This document shows, in pieces, positions 16,218-26,155 of a stretch of 64,000 nucleotides of DNA. The stretch is from an uncultured bacterium (GTDB taxonomy: Bacteria; Cyanobacteriota; Vampirovibrionia; Gastranaerophilales; Gastranaerophilaceae): the NCBI GenBank assembly GCA_949284415.1, contig CASDVM010000012.1, positions 121,788 through 185,787 on the forward strand, given 5' to 3'. Position 1 is the stretch's first letter. Each line of letters starts with the position of its first letter. Made by a program: the position numbers and the translations under genes. The notes beneath the pieces were generated by a model that saw only the letters and a program-made list of their open reading frames with translations, did no database searches and had not been told where the DNA came from.

Positions 16218-17317
16218 AAACCTTTACATTGGAAGAAATTACACAGATAACAGGCGGAATGCTGACTAAAACAGAAGATGCAAAAATTACTCATATAGCA
16301 CCGCCTCTTCTGGCTGATGAAAGCACTCTGGCTCTGGCTCTGGGCGAGGAAGAAATTGCAAATCTTGCAAAATCAAAAGCTAAATGTGCACTTGTACCTC
16401 TGGGAGTTCAAATTGACGGTCTTTCAACAATTGAAGTTGAACGACCGAGACTTGCAATGATGAAACTCTTAAATCTTTTCTATGTTGCTCCGAGAGTTTA
16501 CAAAGGAGTTCATCCGAGCGCTGTCGTTGATGAAACCGCAAAATTAGGAGAAAATGTTGAAATAGGGCCTAATGTTGTAATTTCACATGACGCTGTAATC
16601 GGTGATAATACAAGAATAGCAGCTAATTCATACATCGGCGGAGACGTAAAAGTCGGAAAAAATTGTTTCTTCCATGCCGGCGTAAATATCGGAGACAGAG
16701 TACAGGTAGGAGATGATGTAATATTACACCACGGAGTATCTTTAGGTGCTGATGGTTTCAGCTTTGTAACGGAAAATCCCGATAACATTGAGCAGGCAAG
16801 AAAAGACGGAGAAATTAAAGAAGCGAACAAAAAACAGGTTATCTTTAAAATCCCGTCAATCGGAGCCGTTGTAATCGGCAACAATGTTGAAATAGGCGCA
16901 AATACAACAATTGACAGAGGTACAATTGAAAATACAACAATCGGCGACAATACAAAAATTGATGATCAGGTTATGATAGGCCACAATTGTAAAATCGGCG
17001 AAGGTTGTTTGATTGTTTCACAGGTTGGAATTGCAGGAAGTTGTGTAATCGGCGACAGAGTTGTTATTGCAGGTCAGGCAGGACTTGCAGACCATATTGA
17101 AATAGGTTCCGACACAATTATCACCGCAAAAGCAGGGGTTACAAAATCGTTCCCTGAAAAATCGATTGTAGTCGGAATTCCTGCTATGCCTAGAAAAGAT
17201 TTCATTAAGCAATTGAAAACAATGAAAGATGCACAGGAAATCTTTGCAAAATTCAGAAAATATGAACCGCTTTTAAAAGAATTTGAGGAAAATATTAATA
17301 ATGACCACAATTCTTAA
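16214..17317 (+). CDS. lpxD: UDP-3-O-acylglucosamine N-acyltransferase
   Basis: LpxD adds the second (N-linked) acyl chain to the lipid A precursor using acyl-ACP. The N-terminal uridine-binding domain (ITQITGGML to about residue 100) is followed by left-handed beta-helix hexapeptide repeats (about 105-330). The catalytic His is in the region [15 protein letters not shown]-terminal helix ends the protein, and 367 residues is slightly long but normal. It starts inside the previous gene (ATGA) and runs into lpxC with a 17-bp overlap. With lpxC and fabZ downstream this is a lipid A operon, and lpxA is 26 kb away. Confidence 0.96.
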   Translation: MKTFTLEEITQITGGMLTKTEDAKITHIAPPLLADESTLALALGEEEIANLAKSKAKCALVPLGVQIDGLSTIEVERPRLAMMKLLNLFYVAPRVYKGVHPSAVVDETAKLGENVEIGPNVVISHDAVIGDNTRIAANSYIGGDVKVGKNCFFHAGVNIGDRVQVGDDVILHHGVSLGADGFSFVTENPDNIEQARKDGEIKEANKKQVIFKIPSIGAVVIGNNVEIGANTTIDRGTIENTTIGDNTKIDDQVMIGHNCKIGEGCLIVSQVGIAGSCVIGDRVVIAGQAGLADHIEIGSDTIITAKAGVTKSFPEKSIVVGIPAMPRKDFIKQLKTMKDAQEIFAKFRKYEPLLKEFEENINNDHNS

Positions 17318-18119
17318 AGAAATCTCTGTCTCAGGCAACGGCTTGATGAAAAATAAACCGTGTACGGTTAATTTTTTCCCTTCTAAAACAGGGAAAATAA
17401 GATATTTTATAAAAGGTGCGGAACCGTTTGAGGCATGCGTTGAAAATGTTTTATCAACAGATCACTGCGTTGTTTTAGGTAACAGCAAAACAAAAGCTAT
17501 GCTGACGGAACATTTAACAGCTGCTCTTGCATTCTGCGGAATTGACAGTATTGATATATGTATGGATGAGATGGAAGTTCCGGCATTAGACGGAAGCTCT
17601 AAAAAATGGGCAGAACTTTTTGAAAAAGCGGGTATTGAAAAACATATTTTCCAAAAGCCAAAACACTATACAGTGTCTGAACCCGTATATTATCTGAACG
17701 GAAAAACAAGTCTTGTAATTCTGCCGTCTGACGAACTTTATATATCTTATGCCGTAAATTATGATCATCCGGATTTAACAAGACAATGGTGCGCATATAA
17801 TCCGAAAAACAAACAGGAAATCATTGAAGCACGGACCTTTGGATTTTACAGGGATTTGAAAAAGTTCCAGATGCTTGGTTTTGCTCAGGGAGTAACAATT
17901 GAAAATACTCTCGGGCTTCAAGATAACGGTTACACATCAGAACTGCGTTGTGAAAATGAACCGGTTAAACATAAAATACTTGATCTTATAGGCGATTTGT
18001 ATTTGACAGGCGTAAACCCGCTTAATCTAAAATGCCAGATTTTAGCTAAAGAAGCAGGCCATGCTGTTCATATAAAAACAGCCAAAATGTTAAAAGATAA
18101 ATTAATTGAATGCAAATAA
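17301..18119 (+). CDS. lpxC: UDP-3-O-acyl-N-acetylglucosamine deacetylase
   Basis: LpxC is the zinc-dependent deacetylase and committed step of lipid A synthesis. Signatures are [14 protein letters not shown] (zinc-site His), [17 protein letters not shown], and [12 protein letters not shown] with the other His and Asp zinc ligands. [12 protein letters not shown] lies near the end. ATG 17301 is preferred over an upstream TTG because the family N-terminus begins with the [10 protein letters not shown] strand and GAGGA lies ten bases before it. It overlaps lpxD by 17 bp and is followed by fabZ after 15 bp. Here it is not fused to FabZ. Confidence 0.95.
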   Translation: MTTILKEISVSGNGLMKNKPCTVNFFPSKTGKIRYFIKGAEPFEACVENVLSTDHCVVLGNSKTKAMLTEHLTAALAFCGIDSIDICMDEMEVPALDGSSKKWAELFEKAGIEKHIFQKPKHYTVSEPVYYLNGKTSLVILPSDELYISYAVNYDHPDLTRQWCAYNPKNKQEIIEARTFGFYRDLKKFQMLGFAQGVTIENTLGLQDNGYTSELRCENEPVKHKILDLIGDLYLTGVNPLNLKCQILAKEAGHAVHIKTAKMLKDKLIECK

Positions 18120-18134
18120 AATAAGGAGAAAAAT

Positions 18135-18587
18135 ATGACAGAAGAAACTAAAACAGAAGCATTAAGTTTTGACATTATGGATATCATGAAAATGATTCCC
18201 CACAGATATCCGTTTTTACTTGTAGACAGAATTACAGAATGTATTCCAGGGAAAAGTGCCAAAGGATACAAAAATTTAACAATGAATGAAGAATTTTTCC
18301 AGGGACACTTTCCAAACAATCCTATTATGCCTGGAGTATTACAATTAGAAGCTATGGCACAGTGCTCTGCTCCTATATTAATGACAATGCCTGAATTTAA
18401 AGGGAAATTAACTCTTTATGCAGGTGTAGACGGCGTAAGATTTAAAAATATCGTAAGACCGGGCGATAGATTTGAAATGGAAGTAGAACTTACAAAAGTT
18501 AAAGGACCTGTCTGCAAGGCTCACGGTATTGGAAAAGTTGACGGCAAAATATGTGTTGAAGCAGATATGACTTTTGCATTGAAATAG
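18135..18587 (+). CDS. fabZ: 3-hydroxyacyl-ACP dehydratase FabZ
   Basis: FabZ dehydrates beta-hydroxyacyl-ACP in fatty acid synthesis and competes with lipid A enzymes for hydroxymyristoyl-ACP. That explains its position after lpxC. The hot-dog fold signature MIPHRYPFLLVDRI, the catalytic His in FFQGHFPNNPIMPG and the Glu in LEAMAQ are all present. At 150 residues it is typical. The RBS AAGGAGA lies eight bases upstream of the ATG. A hairpin terminator follows. Confidence 0.96.
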   Translation: MTEETKTEALSFDIMDIMKMIPHRYPFLLVDRITECIPGKSAKGYKNLTMNEEFFQGHFPNNPIMPGVLQLEAMAQCSAPILMTMPEFKGKLTLYAGVDGVRFKNIVRPGDRFEMEVELTKVKGPVCKAHGIGKVDGKICVEADMTFALK

Positions 18588-18610
18588 CAAATATTTAATA
18601 TTATATATTT

Positions 18611-18655
18611 ATTCTCCGACTAATAAAAGATAGATTTTAGGCGGAGAATTTTTTA
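18611..18655. terminator. Terminator between convergent fabZ and ABC ATPase
   Basis: ATTCTCCG pairs with CGGAGAAT across a 23-base loop and is followed by a T-run on the plus strand. It may serve both convergent genes. Confidence 0.7.
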
Positions 18656-18657
18656 TT

Positions 18658-19626
18658 CTAATTACAAAAACATGCGCAGTAATGATTTATCCCGACATTA
18701 TCAAGCAATGGAACCTGTTTGGAGCATATATCAATACACTTTGAACAGCGGGGATGAAAACGGCACCCATCTATGTCCTGCATAATAGTCGGAGGCTGTC
18801 CTTGTATTGTTTCAAGCCTTGAATTTTTATTAGACGGTAATGATTTCAAGAGAGCATTAGAATAGGGATGTTTGGGATTTTCAAAAAATTCTTTTGAAGG
18901 TGCGGTTTCAACTATTCTTCCTGCATACATGACAGAAACATAATCCGCATTTTCGCCGACAAGTGCGAGATCATGAGTAATTAAAAGAACGGAAGTATTT
19001 GTCTGTCCTTGTATTTCTTTTAATAAATTCATTATCTGCGCCTGAATTGTTACGTCAAGCGCGGTTGTCGGCTCATCAGCAATTAAAATTTCAGCCTGAC
19101 AGGCTAATGCCATAGCAATTATCGCCCTTTGTTTCATCCCTCCTGAAAATTCGTGAGGATACGCTTTCATCCTCTCAGAAGCACAGGGTATTTGAACAGA
19201 TTCCAATGATTCAACAGCCTTTTCAAATGCGTCCTTTCCTTTTAAACCCTGATGAATTTTAATAACTTCCAGAAGCTGATCTCCGACAGTATACAAAGGA
19301 TTCAAAGAAGTCATAGGATCTTGCGGAATTAATGCGATTTTTGCTCCCCTGATGTGTTGTAAATCTTTTTTAGGCATTTCAAGCAGATTTTTTCCGTTAA
19401 AAATAATTTCCCCGCCTGTTATTTTGGCAGTTTTGGGCAGCAGCTGCAAAACACTCATTGCACTGATTGATTTCCCGCATCCTGATTCACCAACAAGCGC
19501 ATGCATTTTACCCTTTTCAAGAGAAAAAGATACGTCAAACAGTGCCTGTCTGAATCCGCATTCGCAATTAAAACCCAGATTAAGATTTTTAACCTCTAAT
19601 ACCGCCATACGCCTATGATACATCAT
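18658..19626 (-). CDS. Oligopeptide-type ABC transporter ATP-binding protein
   Basis: The DppD/OppD-type ATPase powers peptide or nickel import through partner permeases. Walker A GESGCGKS (about residue 52), the Q-loop, the ABC signature EFSGGMKQR (about 163) and Walker B ILIADEPTTALD (about 184) are all canonical. The C-terminal oligopeptide-transporter domain has Cys motif CRFHPRCSKCIDICSKQ, which in relatives can bind a 4Fe-4S cluster. An AAGG lies before the first ATG of MMYHRRM; the family N-terminus is MAVLEVKNL six codons later, so the start is uncertain by up to 18 bp. No permease or binding protein is adjacent, so it is an orphan here. Confidence 0.88.
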   Translation of the reverse strand: MMYHRRMAVLEVKNLNLGFNCECGFRQALFDVSFSLEKGKMHALVGESGCGKSISAMSVLQLLPKTAKITGGEIIFNGKNLLEMPKKDLQHIRGAKIALIPQDPMTSLNPLYTVGDQLLEVIKIHQGLKGKDAFEKAVESLESVQIPCASERMKAYPHEFSGGMKQRAIIAMALACQAEILIADEPTTALDVTIQAQIMNLLKEIQGQTNTSVLLITHDLALVGENADYVSVMYAGRIVETAPSKEFFENPKHPYSNALLKSLPSNKNSRLETIQGQPPTIMQDIDGCRFHPRCSKCIDICSKQVPLLDNVGINHYCACFCN

Positions 19627-19773
19627 AATCCTTATATTGTGAATAGTCTTGCAGGGTATAATTGTTAATAAATATTAAGATATTTGATACAAATCATGCA
19701 ATTTTTATACACAAAAATTTTTTATAAAAGCATAGGGGATATTAAAAAATATAATTTTCTTTTAACGAGGAAA

Positions 19774-21489
19774 ATGGAAAGGGAAAAAATGGGAATTGAC
19801 GGATTATCATTTTTCGGCAAAGATTATGCCGCAGAATTTAAAGAAAAATGGGGTACTCAGGTTGAAGCTGACAGACAGCAACTTTCATCAATGGGGATTA
19901 CTATTCCTATAGGTCAGTCTCAAGAACCCAAAAACAATAATAAAGGACTTGAAGTAGAAAAAGAACAGCCAAAAGAAGAAAATTTTCAAAGACAATTTTC
20001 TTCAAAAGATGATATCAAAAATGCAGAAGAAAAAGCCAAACAAGTATTTTTAAAAAACGGTGTATCAAAAGGTGGAGAAACAGAAGAAGTTGAAACGGAA
20101 AAACAAGCTGAAAAATTAGCTGAAAACTATGTTGAAAACCTGTACAACAAAGAACAGGTTAAAGGTACACAGGTTTTTATGGATAAAAAAGCTTATAAAG
20201 CAGCAGAAAAAGCCCGCAAAGAACAACGTAAAGAACTTATTGAAGAATACAGAGAACAGGGAATGAGCAGAAAAGAAGCTAAAGAAGCAGCTGATTCTCA
20301 ATTAGTTGAAAATGAATATGTAAGAGGCAAAAAAACCCGCGCTTACATAGAACAGCATAAAGATTATTTCTATGATGAAAACGGGAATTTTTCAAGTGAT
20401 AAATTTAAAGCTAAAGCCGTAGAGTTTGCAAACACGCATACCACAGAAGGCGAAGTTGAAAACTATCATTTAAGCTTGAAAGAAAGACGGGAAGTTGCCG
20501 AAAAAGAAGGCGTAAGCGCCAAAGTAATTAAAAATATTGCAAAAAAATCAAACCTTGATTATGAAAAAGATGACACAAATCTTTATAGAACCCTCTATGT
20601 TGCCGGTGTAACAGGCTTAGGAGCAGCAGGAGGAGCAGCACTCGGTGCATCAGGAATCCTCGCAGGCGATGTTATAGCAAAAGCAACATCAGTTGCGACA
20701 TCAACGTCAAATGCTACAGCAGTCATTAAAGATGAAGCAGGTAATATTATAGAATCTGCAACAGCTACTGATACTGCGACATCAACCGATACTGCCACAG
20801 CGAAGGCAAAATCAGGCTTAAGCAATGCCGGAGACGGAGCAATTGCAGGAGCAGGTTTAGGTTTAGGCATAGGTCTTGCAACAATGGGATTTATTAAAGA
20901 CAGAGGCAAAAAAGAAGCTAAAGTATATGAACCCGGTATGCCTCAACGGCAGCATCAGCCTCAACCGAGTTCAGAGCCTGATAAACCGCCTGTTCCGCCT
21001 CAAGGAGATATTGAAAATCCTCCGATTCAGCCGCAGGAGCAGCCATGCCCCGTAGAAACCTGGCAGTCAGAATTCTGTGATCATACTGTAAGAAAAGGTG
21101 ATGACTGGACAAAAGTAACTCTTGCAAAAGTTAAAACAATTAATGGTAAAAAACCTGACGGCAAAGTCTTAAGAGCATACGTTCATGCAGAAAAACTTAA
21201 ACACGGAGTAACAAACTTCTCATTGAACACAATGCCAAAAGTTGGTGAAACAATGAGAGTATACTCAGACTTCTCAGACCTTATCGCAGATGAAGAATTA
21301 GTCAAAAAACATCCTGAATTGCTTCTGCTTAAAGATGCACAAATTGAACTGAACTGTGATGGTCAGACAAACGGCAAAGCATCAAATGCAAAACCAAGAG
21401 TAAAATATACTCCATTCTCAGGCGCATTAACAGAAGCCGTAAAATACAAACAGGATTGCCACGATCAGGAACCTGTAATAATAAAATAA
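19774..21489 (+). CDS. Lineage-specific membrane protein with LysM-like C-terminus
   Basis: I do not recognise a named family. The N-terminal 270 residues are highly charged and helical (many Lys/Glu, ELIEEYREQGMSRKEAKEAAD). Then come two Gly/Ala-rich hydrophobic segments (GLGAAGGAALGASGILAGDV and AIAGAGLGLGIGLATMGFI). They are separated by a Thr/Ala/Ser/Asp low-complexity linker. A Pro/Gln-rich hinge leads to a C-terminal DHTVRKGDDWTKV...PKVGETMRVYS region that looks like a LysM-related peptidoglycan-binding unit. ATG 19774 (ACGAGGAAA) or ATG 19789 (GGAAAGGG) is the start; a TATAAT is near 19656. It probably anchors in the envelope. Confidence 0.7.
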   Translation: MEREKMGIDGLSFFGKDYAAEFKEKWGTQVEADRQQLSSMGITIPIGQSQEPKNNNKGLEVEKEQPKEENFQRQFSSKDDIKNAEEKAKQVFLKNGVSKGGETEEVETEKQAEKLAENYVENLYNKEQVKGTQVFMDKKAYKAAEKARKEQRKELIEEYREQGMSRKEAKEAADSQLVENEYVRGKKTRAYIEQHKDYFYDENGNFSSDKFKAKAVEFANTHTTEGEVENYHLSLKERREVAEKEGVSAKVIKNIAKKSNLDYEKDDTNLYRTLYVAGVTGLGAAGGAALGASGILAGDVIAKATSVATSTSNATAVIKDEAGNIIESATATDTATSTDTATAKAKSGLSNAGDGAIAGAGLGLGIGLATMGFIKDRGKKEAKVYEPGMPQRQHQPQPSSEPDKPPVPPQGDIENPPIQPQEQPCPVETWQSEFCDHTVRKGDDWTKVTLAKVKTINGKKPDGKVLRAYVHAEKLKHGVTNFSLNTMPKVGETMRVYSDFSDLIADEELVKKHPELLLLKDAQIELNCDGQTNGKASNAKPRVKYTPFSGALTEAVKYKQDCHDQEPVIIK

Positions 21490-21510
21490 GGTGAAGTAAA
21501 TCATATAAAT

Positions 21511-21546
21511 TCGGAGAAGTTCCTCATACAAGGGGAACTTCTCCGA
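21511..21546. terminator. 13-bp perfect hairpin overlapping the ispE 3' end
   Basis: TCGGAGAAGTTCC and GGAACTTCTCCGA form a perfect 13-bp stem with a 10-base loop. One arm encodes the last residues of IspE and the other lies beyond its stop. It probably ends transcription from both convergent genes, though a long T-run is missing. Confidence 0.6.
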
Positions 21547-22339
21547 CACCTTTTGAAATTGTTTGCAAATCATTCAAAATCCGGTAATCTTCTAAAGGAT
21601 TAAATATTCCGTTAACCGTAAAATAAGTTGACCCTGAACCTGACATTACAGATTCAGGATATAAATTTTTAATTTTTTGAAGTTCTTTATAATCGTCAAT
21701 TAAAGCCCATTCAAGATCGTTTTTAAAATTGTCTCTTGATCCGTAATTTGACTGAAAATTTGATGATTTTTTCTGAGAAAATTTTGTGTAAGCTTCTTTT
21801 GCGCTAATCCCTAAATTTTGTGGTTTGATAAGAGAAATATTCATATTCTCAAACGGCAGTTTTTCTAAAATTTCTCCTCTGCTCTTTGTCATTTGCCTGC
21901 CTCCTACCAGACAAAAATTCAAATCAGACCCGAGTTGTGCACAAAGCTCATGCAATTTTTCATTTGATAAGGGCTGAGCGAAAATTTTATTTAATCCGTA
22001 TAAAGTTCCTGCAGCATCAGTACTTCCACCTGCAAGCCCTGCAGAAACAGGGATATTTTTATCTATATAAATTTCAATTTTATAATCAGAAAGCTTTGTA
22101 TTTTCTATAAAAAGCATCGCAGCTTTATGAACAAGATTTTTTTCATTATATGGAATTTCATTATTATTACCTGATAAACTTATGTCAAACTTATCGGATT
22201 TTTCAACATTAATTGTCAAATAATCATACAGGCTTATTGTCTGCATAATGCTTTCAATATTATGAAATCCGTCTTCTCTTTTCCCTAAAACTTTCAGGGT
22301 TAAATTAATCTTTGCAGGACACTGAATTTTAATCTTCAT
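21524..22339 (-). CDS. ispE: 4-diphosphocytidyl-2-C-methyl-D-erythritol kinase
   Basis: IspE is the GHMP kinase of the non-mevalonate isoprenoid pathway, making precursors for undecaprenyl phosphate and quinones. N-terminal CPAKINLTLKVLGKREDG, the phosphate-binding PVSAGLAGGSTDAAG (about residue 90) and SGSGSTYF near the C-terminus are the family signatures. It has 271 residues. It overlaps the 3' end of rsmA by 11 bp, so the two form a minus-strand operon, an arrangement also common elsewhere (ksgA-ispE). Confidence 0.95.
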   Translation of the reverse strand: MKIKIQCPAKINLTLKVLGKREDGFHNIESIMQTISLYDYLTINVEKSDKFDISLSGNNNEIPYNEKNLVHKAAMLFIENTKLSDYKIEIYIDKNIPVSAGLAGGSTDAAGTLYGLNKIFAQPLSNEKLHELCAQLGSDLNFCLVGGRQMTKSRGEILEKLPFENMNISLIKPQNLGISAKEAYTKFSQKKSSNFQSNYGSRDNFKNDLEWALIDDYKELQKIKNLYPESVMSGSGSTYFTVNGIFNPLEDYRILNDLQTISKGVGEVPLV

Positions 22340-23165
22340 CTAAAGCCTCCGACAGTTTACCGAAAGTTTCTATCGAAAGTTTCTCTCCGCGCACATTTTC
22401 ATCCAGTCCCAACTTAACAAGAGCATTTTGGATTTTTTCTTTTGAAAAACCTGCAGATAAAAGGCAATTCTTAATATTTTTTCTCCTCTGCGAAAATCCC
22501 GCTTTAACGGTTTTCCTGAAATGTGTGTAATCCGTTAAATCAAGAAGAGGTTTTTCTCTTACCTTTAACTTTACAAGGGCTGAATTAACTTTCGGGGCAG
22601 GATAAAATGAACGTCTGCCCACAAGTTTCATAATTTTTACATCAGACCAGAACTGCGACAATATTGTCAAAAGTCCGTATTGTTTGCCTGAAGAATTTTC
22701 ATCTGCCGCCATTCTTCTTGCAACTTCTTCTTGAACCATAAGCAGAATATCCGTTATTTTATTTCTGTTTTTGTTATTCAAATCATCAACTTCCCCCAAC
22801 AGATGAGCAATAATAGGACTTGTAATATAATAAGGTATATTGGCAACAATCTTGACTTTTCCCTCGCAAAGTTCCGATAAATCCTGTTTCAAAATATCAT
22901 TATGAATAATTGTAAGATCTGGGGCATCAAGCTTTTTAAGCTCCTTAATCGCTTCTTCATCCAGTTCAATTGCAATAACTTTTTTAGCATGCTTAACGAG
23001 CTGTTCTGTTACAAAGCCGACTCCGGGGCCTATTTCAACTATCGTATCATCAGGTTTAATATCAGCAAAATCAATGATATCGGAAATAGTCTGCCCGTCA
23101 ATTAAAAAATTCTGACCGAGTCTTTTTTTTGTTCTAAAATATTTTGCCCGTTCGTAGTAGTTCAT
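22329..23165 (-). CDS. rsmA: 16S rRNA (adenine1518/1519-N6)-dimethyltransferase
   Basis: RsmA (KsgA) dimethylates two adenines in helix 45 of 16S rRNA during small-subunit assembly. Family signatures are KKRLGQNFLID, the SAM motif VEIGPGVGFVTEQL, the NIPYYITSP catalytic motif, and a C-terminal helical domain. The start is set at MNYYERAKYF (AGGTAAG just upstream). An upstream in-frame extension of 35 residues is hydrophobic and not family-like. It is divergent from gshA with 90 bp between them and overlaps ispE. Confidence 0.95.
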   Translation of the reverse strand: MNYYERAKYFRTKKRLGQNFLIDGQTISDIIDFADIKPDDTIVEIGPGVGFVTEQLVKHAKKVIAIELDEEAIKELKKLDAPDLTIIHNDILKQDLSELCEGKVKIVANIPYYITSPIIAHLLGEVDDLNNKNRNKITDILLMVQEEVARRMAADENSSGKQYGLLTILSQFWSDVKIMKLVGRRSFYPAPKVNSALVKLKVREKPLLDLTDYTHFRKTVKAGFSQRRKNIKNCLLSAGFSKEKIQNALVKLGLDENVRGEKLSIETFGKLSEALDED

Positions 23166-23255
23166 CTTACCTATAATAATACCACACACAGGTAAATGTT
23201 TTAATAAAAGTTTTTTGCTAATTTTGTGGATGGTATAATTGGATAGGGGGTAAAT

Positions 23256-24581
23256 GTGAGTAACATTCAAACACAGGAAAAATTAGACAGAAAAGAAATT
23301 TTAGACTTATTCAAATCCGGCTGTAAGTCAAACTCCGAACAAAAAGTAGGAATTGAATACGAAAGGCTTCCGATTTTTTCCGTAACATCAAAGTCTGCAG
23401 ATTATTCTTCAGAATTCGGGATTTGTAATTTTTTAAGAAATTTTGCGAAAGAGGAAAACTGGGATTATATAACCGATGATTACAATATAATAGGGCTTAA
23501 ACAGGAGCATGACACGGTTACGCTTGAACCAGGATGCCAGATTGAACTAAGTTTAAAACCTGAAAAAACAATTGATGAACTTAAAAAAAGAGTAGATGAA
23601 CTTGATAAACAAATGAAGCCTATTCTCGATAAATCAGGCATATCTCTTTTAAACTATGGAGTTTCGCCCCTATCTACACATAAATCCATTAATCTTATTC
23701 CTAAAAAAAGATACCATTTAATGGCGAAATATCTCTGGGGAATTTTATCTGATGTAATGATGAGAGAAACAGCGGGGATTCAATGCTGTATCGATTTTAC
23801 AGGCGAAGAAGATGCCATGGACAAATTTCGTATCGCAAACAAACTCGCCCCTTTTATGACTGCAATGTTTGCAAATTCTCCGATACGAGGCGGAGTTGAA
23901 ACAGGTTATAAGAGTTTCCGCGCTTTGAGCTGGCTTAACACAGACAATGACAGATGCGGATTTGTAGGACAGATTGATGACAGATTTTCTTTTGAAGAAT
24001 ATATTGATTACGTTCTTCAATCTCCAATGATATTTATAAACCGTGAATCAGGCGCAATCCCTGTAAACGGAAAAATTAATTTTTCCGAATTTATTGAAAA
24101 CGGATTTGAAGATTTCAGCGCTAATCTTGAAGATTTTAAACTTCATGCAAATCTTTATTTCCCCGATGTACGTTTGCGCAATTTTGTCGAAATAAGAAAT
24201 CATGACTGCAACGGCAAAGGGCTGCAATACGCAATTCTTGCAATATACAAGGGAATTTTATACAGTCATTCGGCAATGAAAGAAGTGGAAGAATTACTAA
24301 AACCCTTTGAATACCGTGATTTTTCAGAACTTCGTTATAATGTTCCAAAAAGCGCTCTGAATGCAAGAATCGGTCAATATTTCGTAAAAGATTTAGCAAA
24401 AGAAATTTTGTATATAGCAGAAAAATCTCTGATAGAAATGGATACAAACGAAGAAAAATATCTTGATTCGATAAAAGAATATACGCTCAACGGAATAACA
24501 CCTGCTGATGTAATTATCAGGAACTGGAACGGAATTTGGAATAAAGATATAAGAAAATTGATAAAATTTGTAGGTGAATAA
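23256..24581 (+). CDS. gshA: Glutamate-cysteine ligase (GCS2 / plant-proteobacterial type)
   Basis: It joins glutamate and cysteine to gamma-glutamylcysteine, the first step to glutathione or a related thiol. Signatures include VGIEYERLPIF at the start of the ATP-grasp-like GCS fold, EPGCQIELSL, RETAGIQCCIDF, and LRNFVEIRNHDC. The length (441) fits the GCS2 family. The start is GTG: a GGGGG run five bases upstream and an overlapping ATG-TGA exclude the nearby ATG. A TATAAT lies at 23234-23239. No glutathione synthetase is adjacent, so the end product cannot be told from this window. Confidence 0.85.
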   Translation: MSNIQTQEKLDRKEILDLFKSGCKSNSEQKVGIEYERLPIFSVTSKSADYSSEFGICNFLRNFAKEENWDYITDDYNIIGLKQEHDTVTLEPGCQIELSLKPEKTIDELKKRVDELDKQMKPILDKSGISLLNYGVSPLSTHKSINLIPKKRYHLMAKYLWGILSDVMMRETAGIQCCIDFTGEEDAMDKFRIANKLAPFMTAMFANSPIRGGVETGYKSFRALSWLNTDNDRCGFVGQIDDRFSFEEYIDYVLQSPMIFINRESGAIPVNGKINFSEFIENGFEDFSANLEDFKLHANLYFPDVRLRNFVEIRNHDCNGKGLQYAILAIYKGILYSHSAMKEVEELLKPFEYRDFSELRYNVPKSALNARIGQYFVKDLAKEILYIAEKSLIEMDTNEEKYLDSIKEYTLNGITPADVIIRNWNGIWNKDIRKLIKFVGE

Positions 24582-24591
24582 GTGTTATTAA

Positions 24592-24895
24592 AAGACACAG
24601 AACAACAATGCTTTATCTGTGTCCTGTGTCTTATTTAAGCGGTTGCATTTACAGTGTATCCGCACTGAGGCATATCCCTTTAAAGTTGTTATAAAAAGAT
24701 TTTACCCGTTCAGCAACCGTTCGTATCCCGCCGCTGATTCGCAGGAGTTATGCAGGTTATCACTATCACCTGCCTCGAAATTAAAGCACAGATTGTGCAC
24801 TTTTTCCGTCCTTTGCGCAATTTTTTGACGGCTGTGCTTCCCTGCACGCGTCATATCCGCATAATTCGGCTTTGAGATACGAATTTAACTTTATT
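24592..24895. other. Structured intergenic region, possible RNA gene
   Basis: No credible protein gene is seen. The stretch is more GC-rich than its surroundings and holds several stems: AAGACACAG/CTGTGTCTT (24592-24632), GCAGGT/ACCTGC (24752-24773), and an 8-bp AAGCACAG/CTGTGCTT stem (24784-24839). The last encloses and stacks on CCGTC/GACGG (24806-24831). A competing GCACA-GAT-TGTGC hairpin followed by T's lies at 24786-24805. The first hairpin may terminate gshA. The rest could be an untranslated RNA on either strand or a decayed gene. Confidence 0.4.
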
Positions 24896-25034
24896 GGCTT
24901 ACATATTTAGAATACTGTATTTTTTAAATTATTTCATTATTCTTTTTTCTTATTTACTGCTCTTTTTATATAGACTTTTGTGCAATAGAACTGCTGTTTA
25001 TTTGGTTAATAATTTATCTGCGGAGGGAAATTTA

Positions 25035-26063
25035 ATGGCAATAAAGACCTTGGTTTTTGATTACAGGGATGAAGAAAAGGAATTTTTCGGAACACATGAA
25101 CTTGAAAATTTTGAAATAACCTTTTACAGTAACAGTTTGAATGACGAAACAGTAAAAGAAATTCCGCAGGAGATTTTGGACAGTACTTCTGTAATAAGCG
25201 TATTTGTAAATTCTGACGTAAATGAAAATGTTATAAATTCATTTAAAAATTTACGGATAATTTCCACCCGTTCAACAGGTATTGACCATATAGATAAACA
25301 AACCGCCGATGAAAAAAATATTGCCGTTATAAATGTTGAAAGATACGGCGCAAAATCTGTTGCACAGTATACATTCGGACTTATTCTTGCACTTTTAAGA
25401 AAAATAATACCTGCCTCGAATTATTTTTTATCCGATGAAGGAAATTTTTGCGGGAATTTTACAGGCAGAGATTTGTCAACGCTTACATTAGGCGTTGTCG
25501 GAACAGGTAATATAGGAATTGCCGTATGCAGGCTTGCCGGAGCTTTCGGGATGAAAATTCTGGCGTATGATTTGATTGAAAAACAGGAAGCTGTTAATAA
25601 TTTTAATATCACATACACAGGATTAAACACCCTTCTTAAAGAATCAGATATTGTAACACTGCATCTGCCGTATACAAAGGACAGTTCAGGAATGTTTTCA
25701 TCAGAACAGTTTAGATTAATGAAAAATTCTGCCTATCTCATAAATACATCACGTAAAGAAATTGTTAACACAAAAGATTTATACGAAGCCGTATCCAAAG
25801 GATTGATTGCAGGAACAGCTCTTGACATTGTTTCTTGTAAAGATAAAAATTTTGACTGTGGAAATCTTTCCCCGCAGGCTTATGAAAACTTGCAGTGTTT
25901 TGAAGAGGAACAAATTTTAAAAGAGCTTGCCAAGCTGCCTGATGTTATTATAACCCCGCATATAGCTTATGATACACAGGACGCTGTAGATTATATACTT
26001 GAAGTTACCTTTATAGCAATCAGTGATTGCATAAAAGGCGGAAATTCATACAGAATTTATTGA
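25035..26063 (+). CDS. D-lactate dehydrogenase-like 2-hydroxyacid dehydrogenase
   Basis: An NAD-dependent D-isomer-specific 2-hydroxyacid dehydrogenase, most likely reducing pyruvate to D-lactate in fermentation. The Rossmann motif GVVGTGNIGIAV (about residue 148), the active-site Arg in INTSRKEIV, ALDIV, and the catalytic His in ITPHIAYDT are in the right order. The sequence STRSTGIDHID precedes the NAD domain as in LdhA. The start is ATG 25035 with GGAGGGA upstream; the open frame further upstream encodes an unrelated hydrophobic stretch and is rejected. Substrate is inferred, not proven. Confidence 0.85.
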   Translation: MAIKTLVFDYRDEEKEFFGTHELENFEITFYSNSLNDETVKEIPQEILDSTSVISVFVNSDVNENVINSFKNLRIISTRSTGIDHIDKQTADEKNIAVINVERYGAKSVAQYTFGLILALLRKIIPASNYFLSDEGNFCGNFTGRDLSTLTLGVVGTGNIGIAVCRLAGAFGMKILAYDLIEKQEAVNNFNITYTGLNTLLKESDIVTLHLPYTKDSSGMFSSEQFRLMKNSAYLINTSRKEIVNTKDLYEAVSKGLIAGTALDIVSCKDKNFDCGNLSPQAYENLQCFEEEQILKELAKLPDVIITPHIAYDTQDAVDYILEVTFIAISDCIKGGNSYRIY

Positions 26064-26155
26064 AATAAGCTAACTTCTGTAACCAGCTTGCCTTCTTGAC
26101 ATCTGAGCCTCTGAACTTTTAACTTGCACCCCAACCAAAACTCTCCCCATTCGGT

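Noticed and set aside
24894..25034. N-terminal membrane extension of the D-lactate dehydrogenase-like gene
   Set aside because: The extension is AT-rich chance hydrophobic coding; a GGAGGGA site sits before the family-like ATG at 25035.
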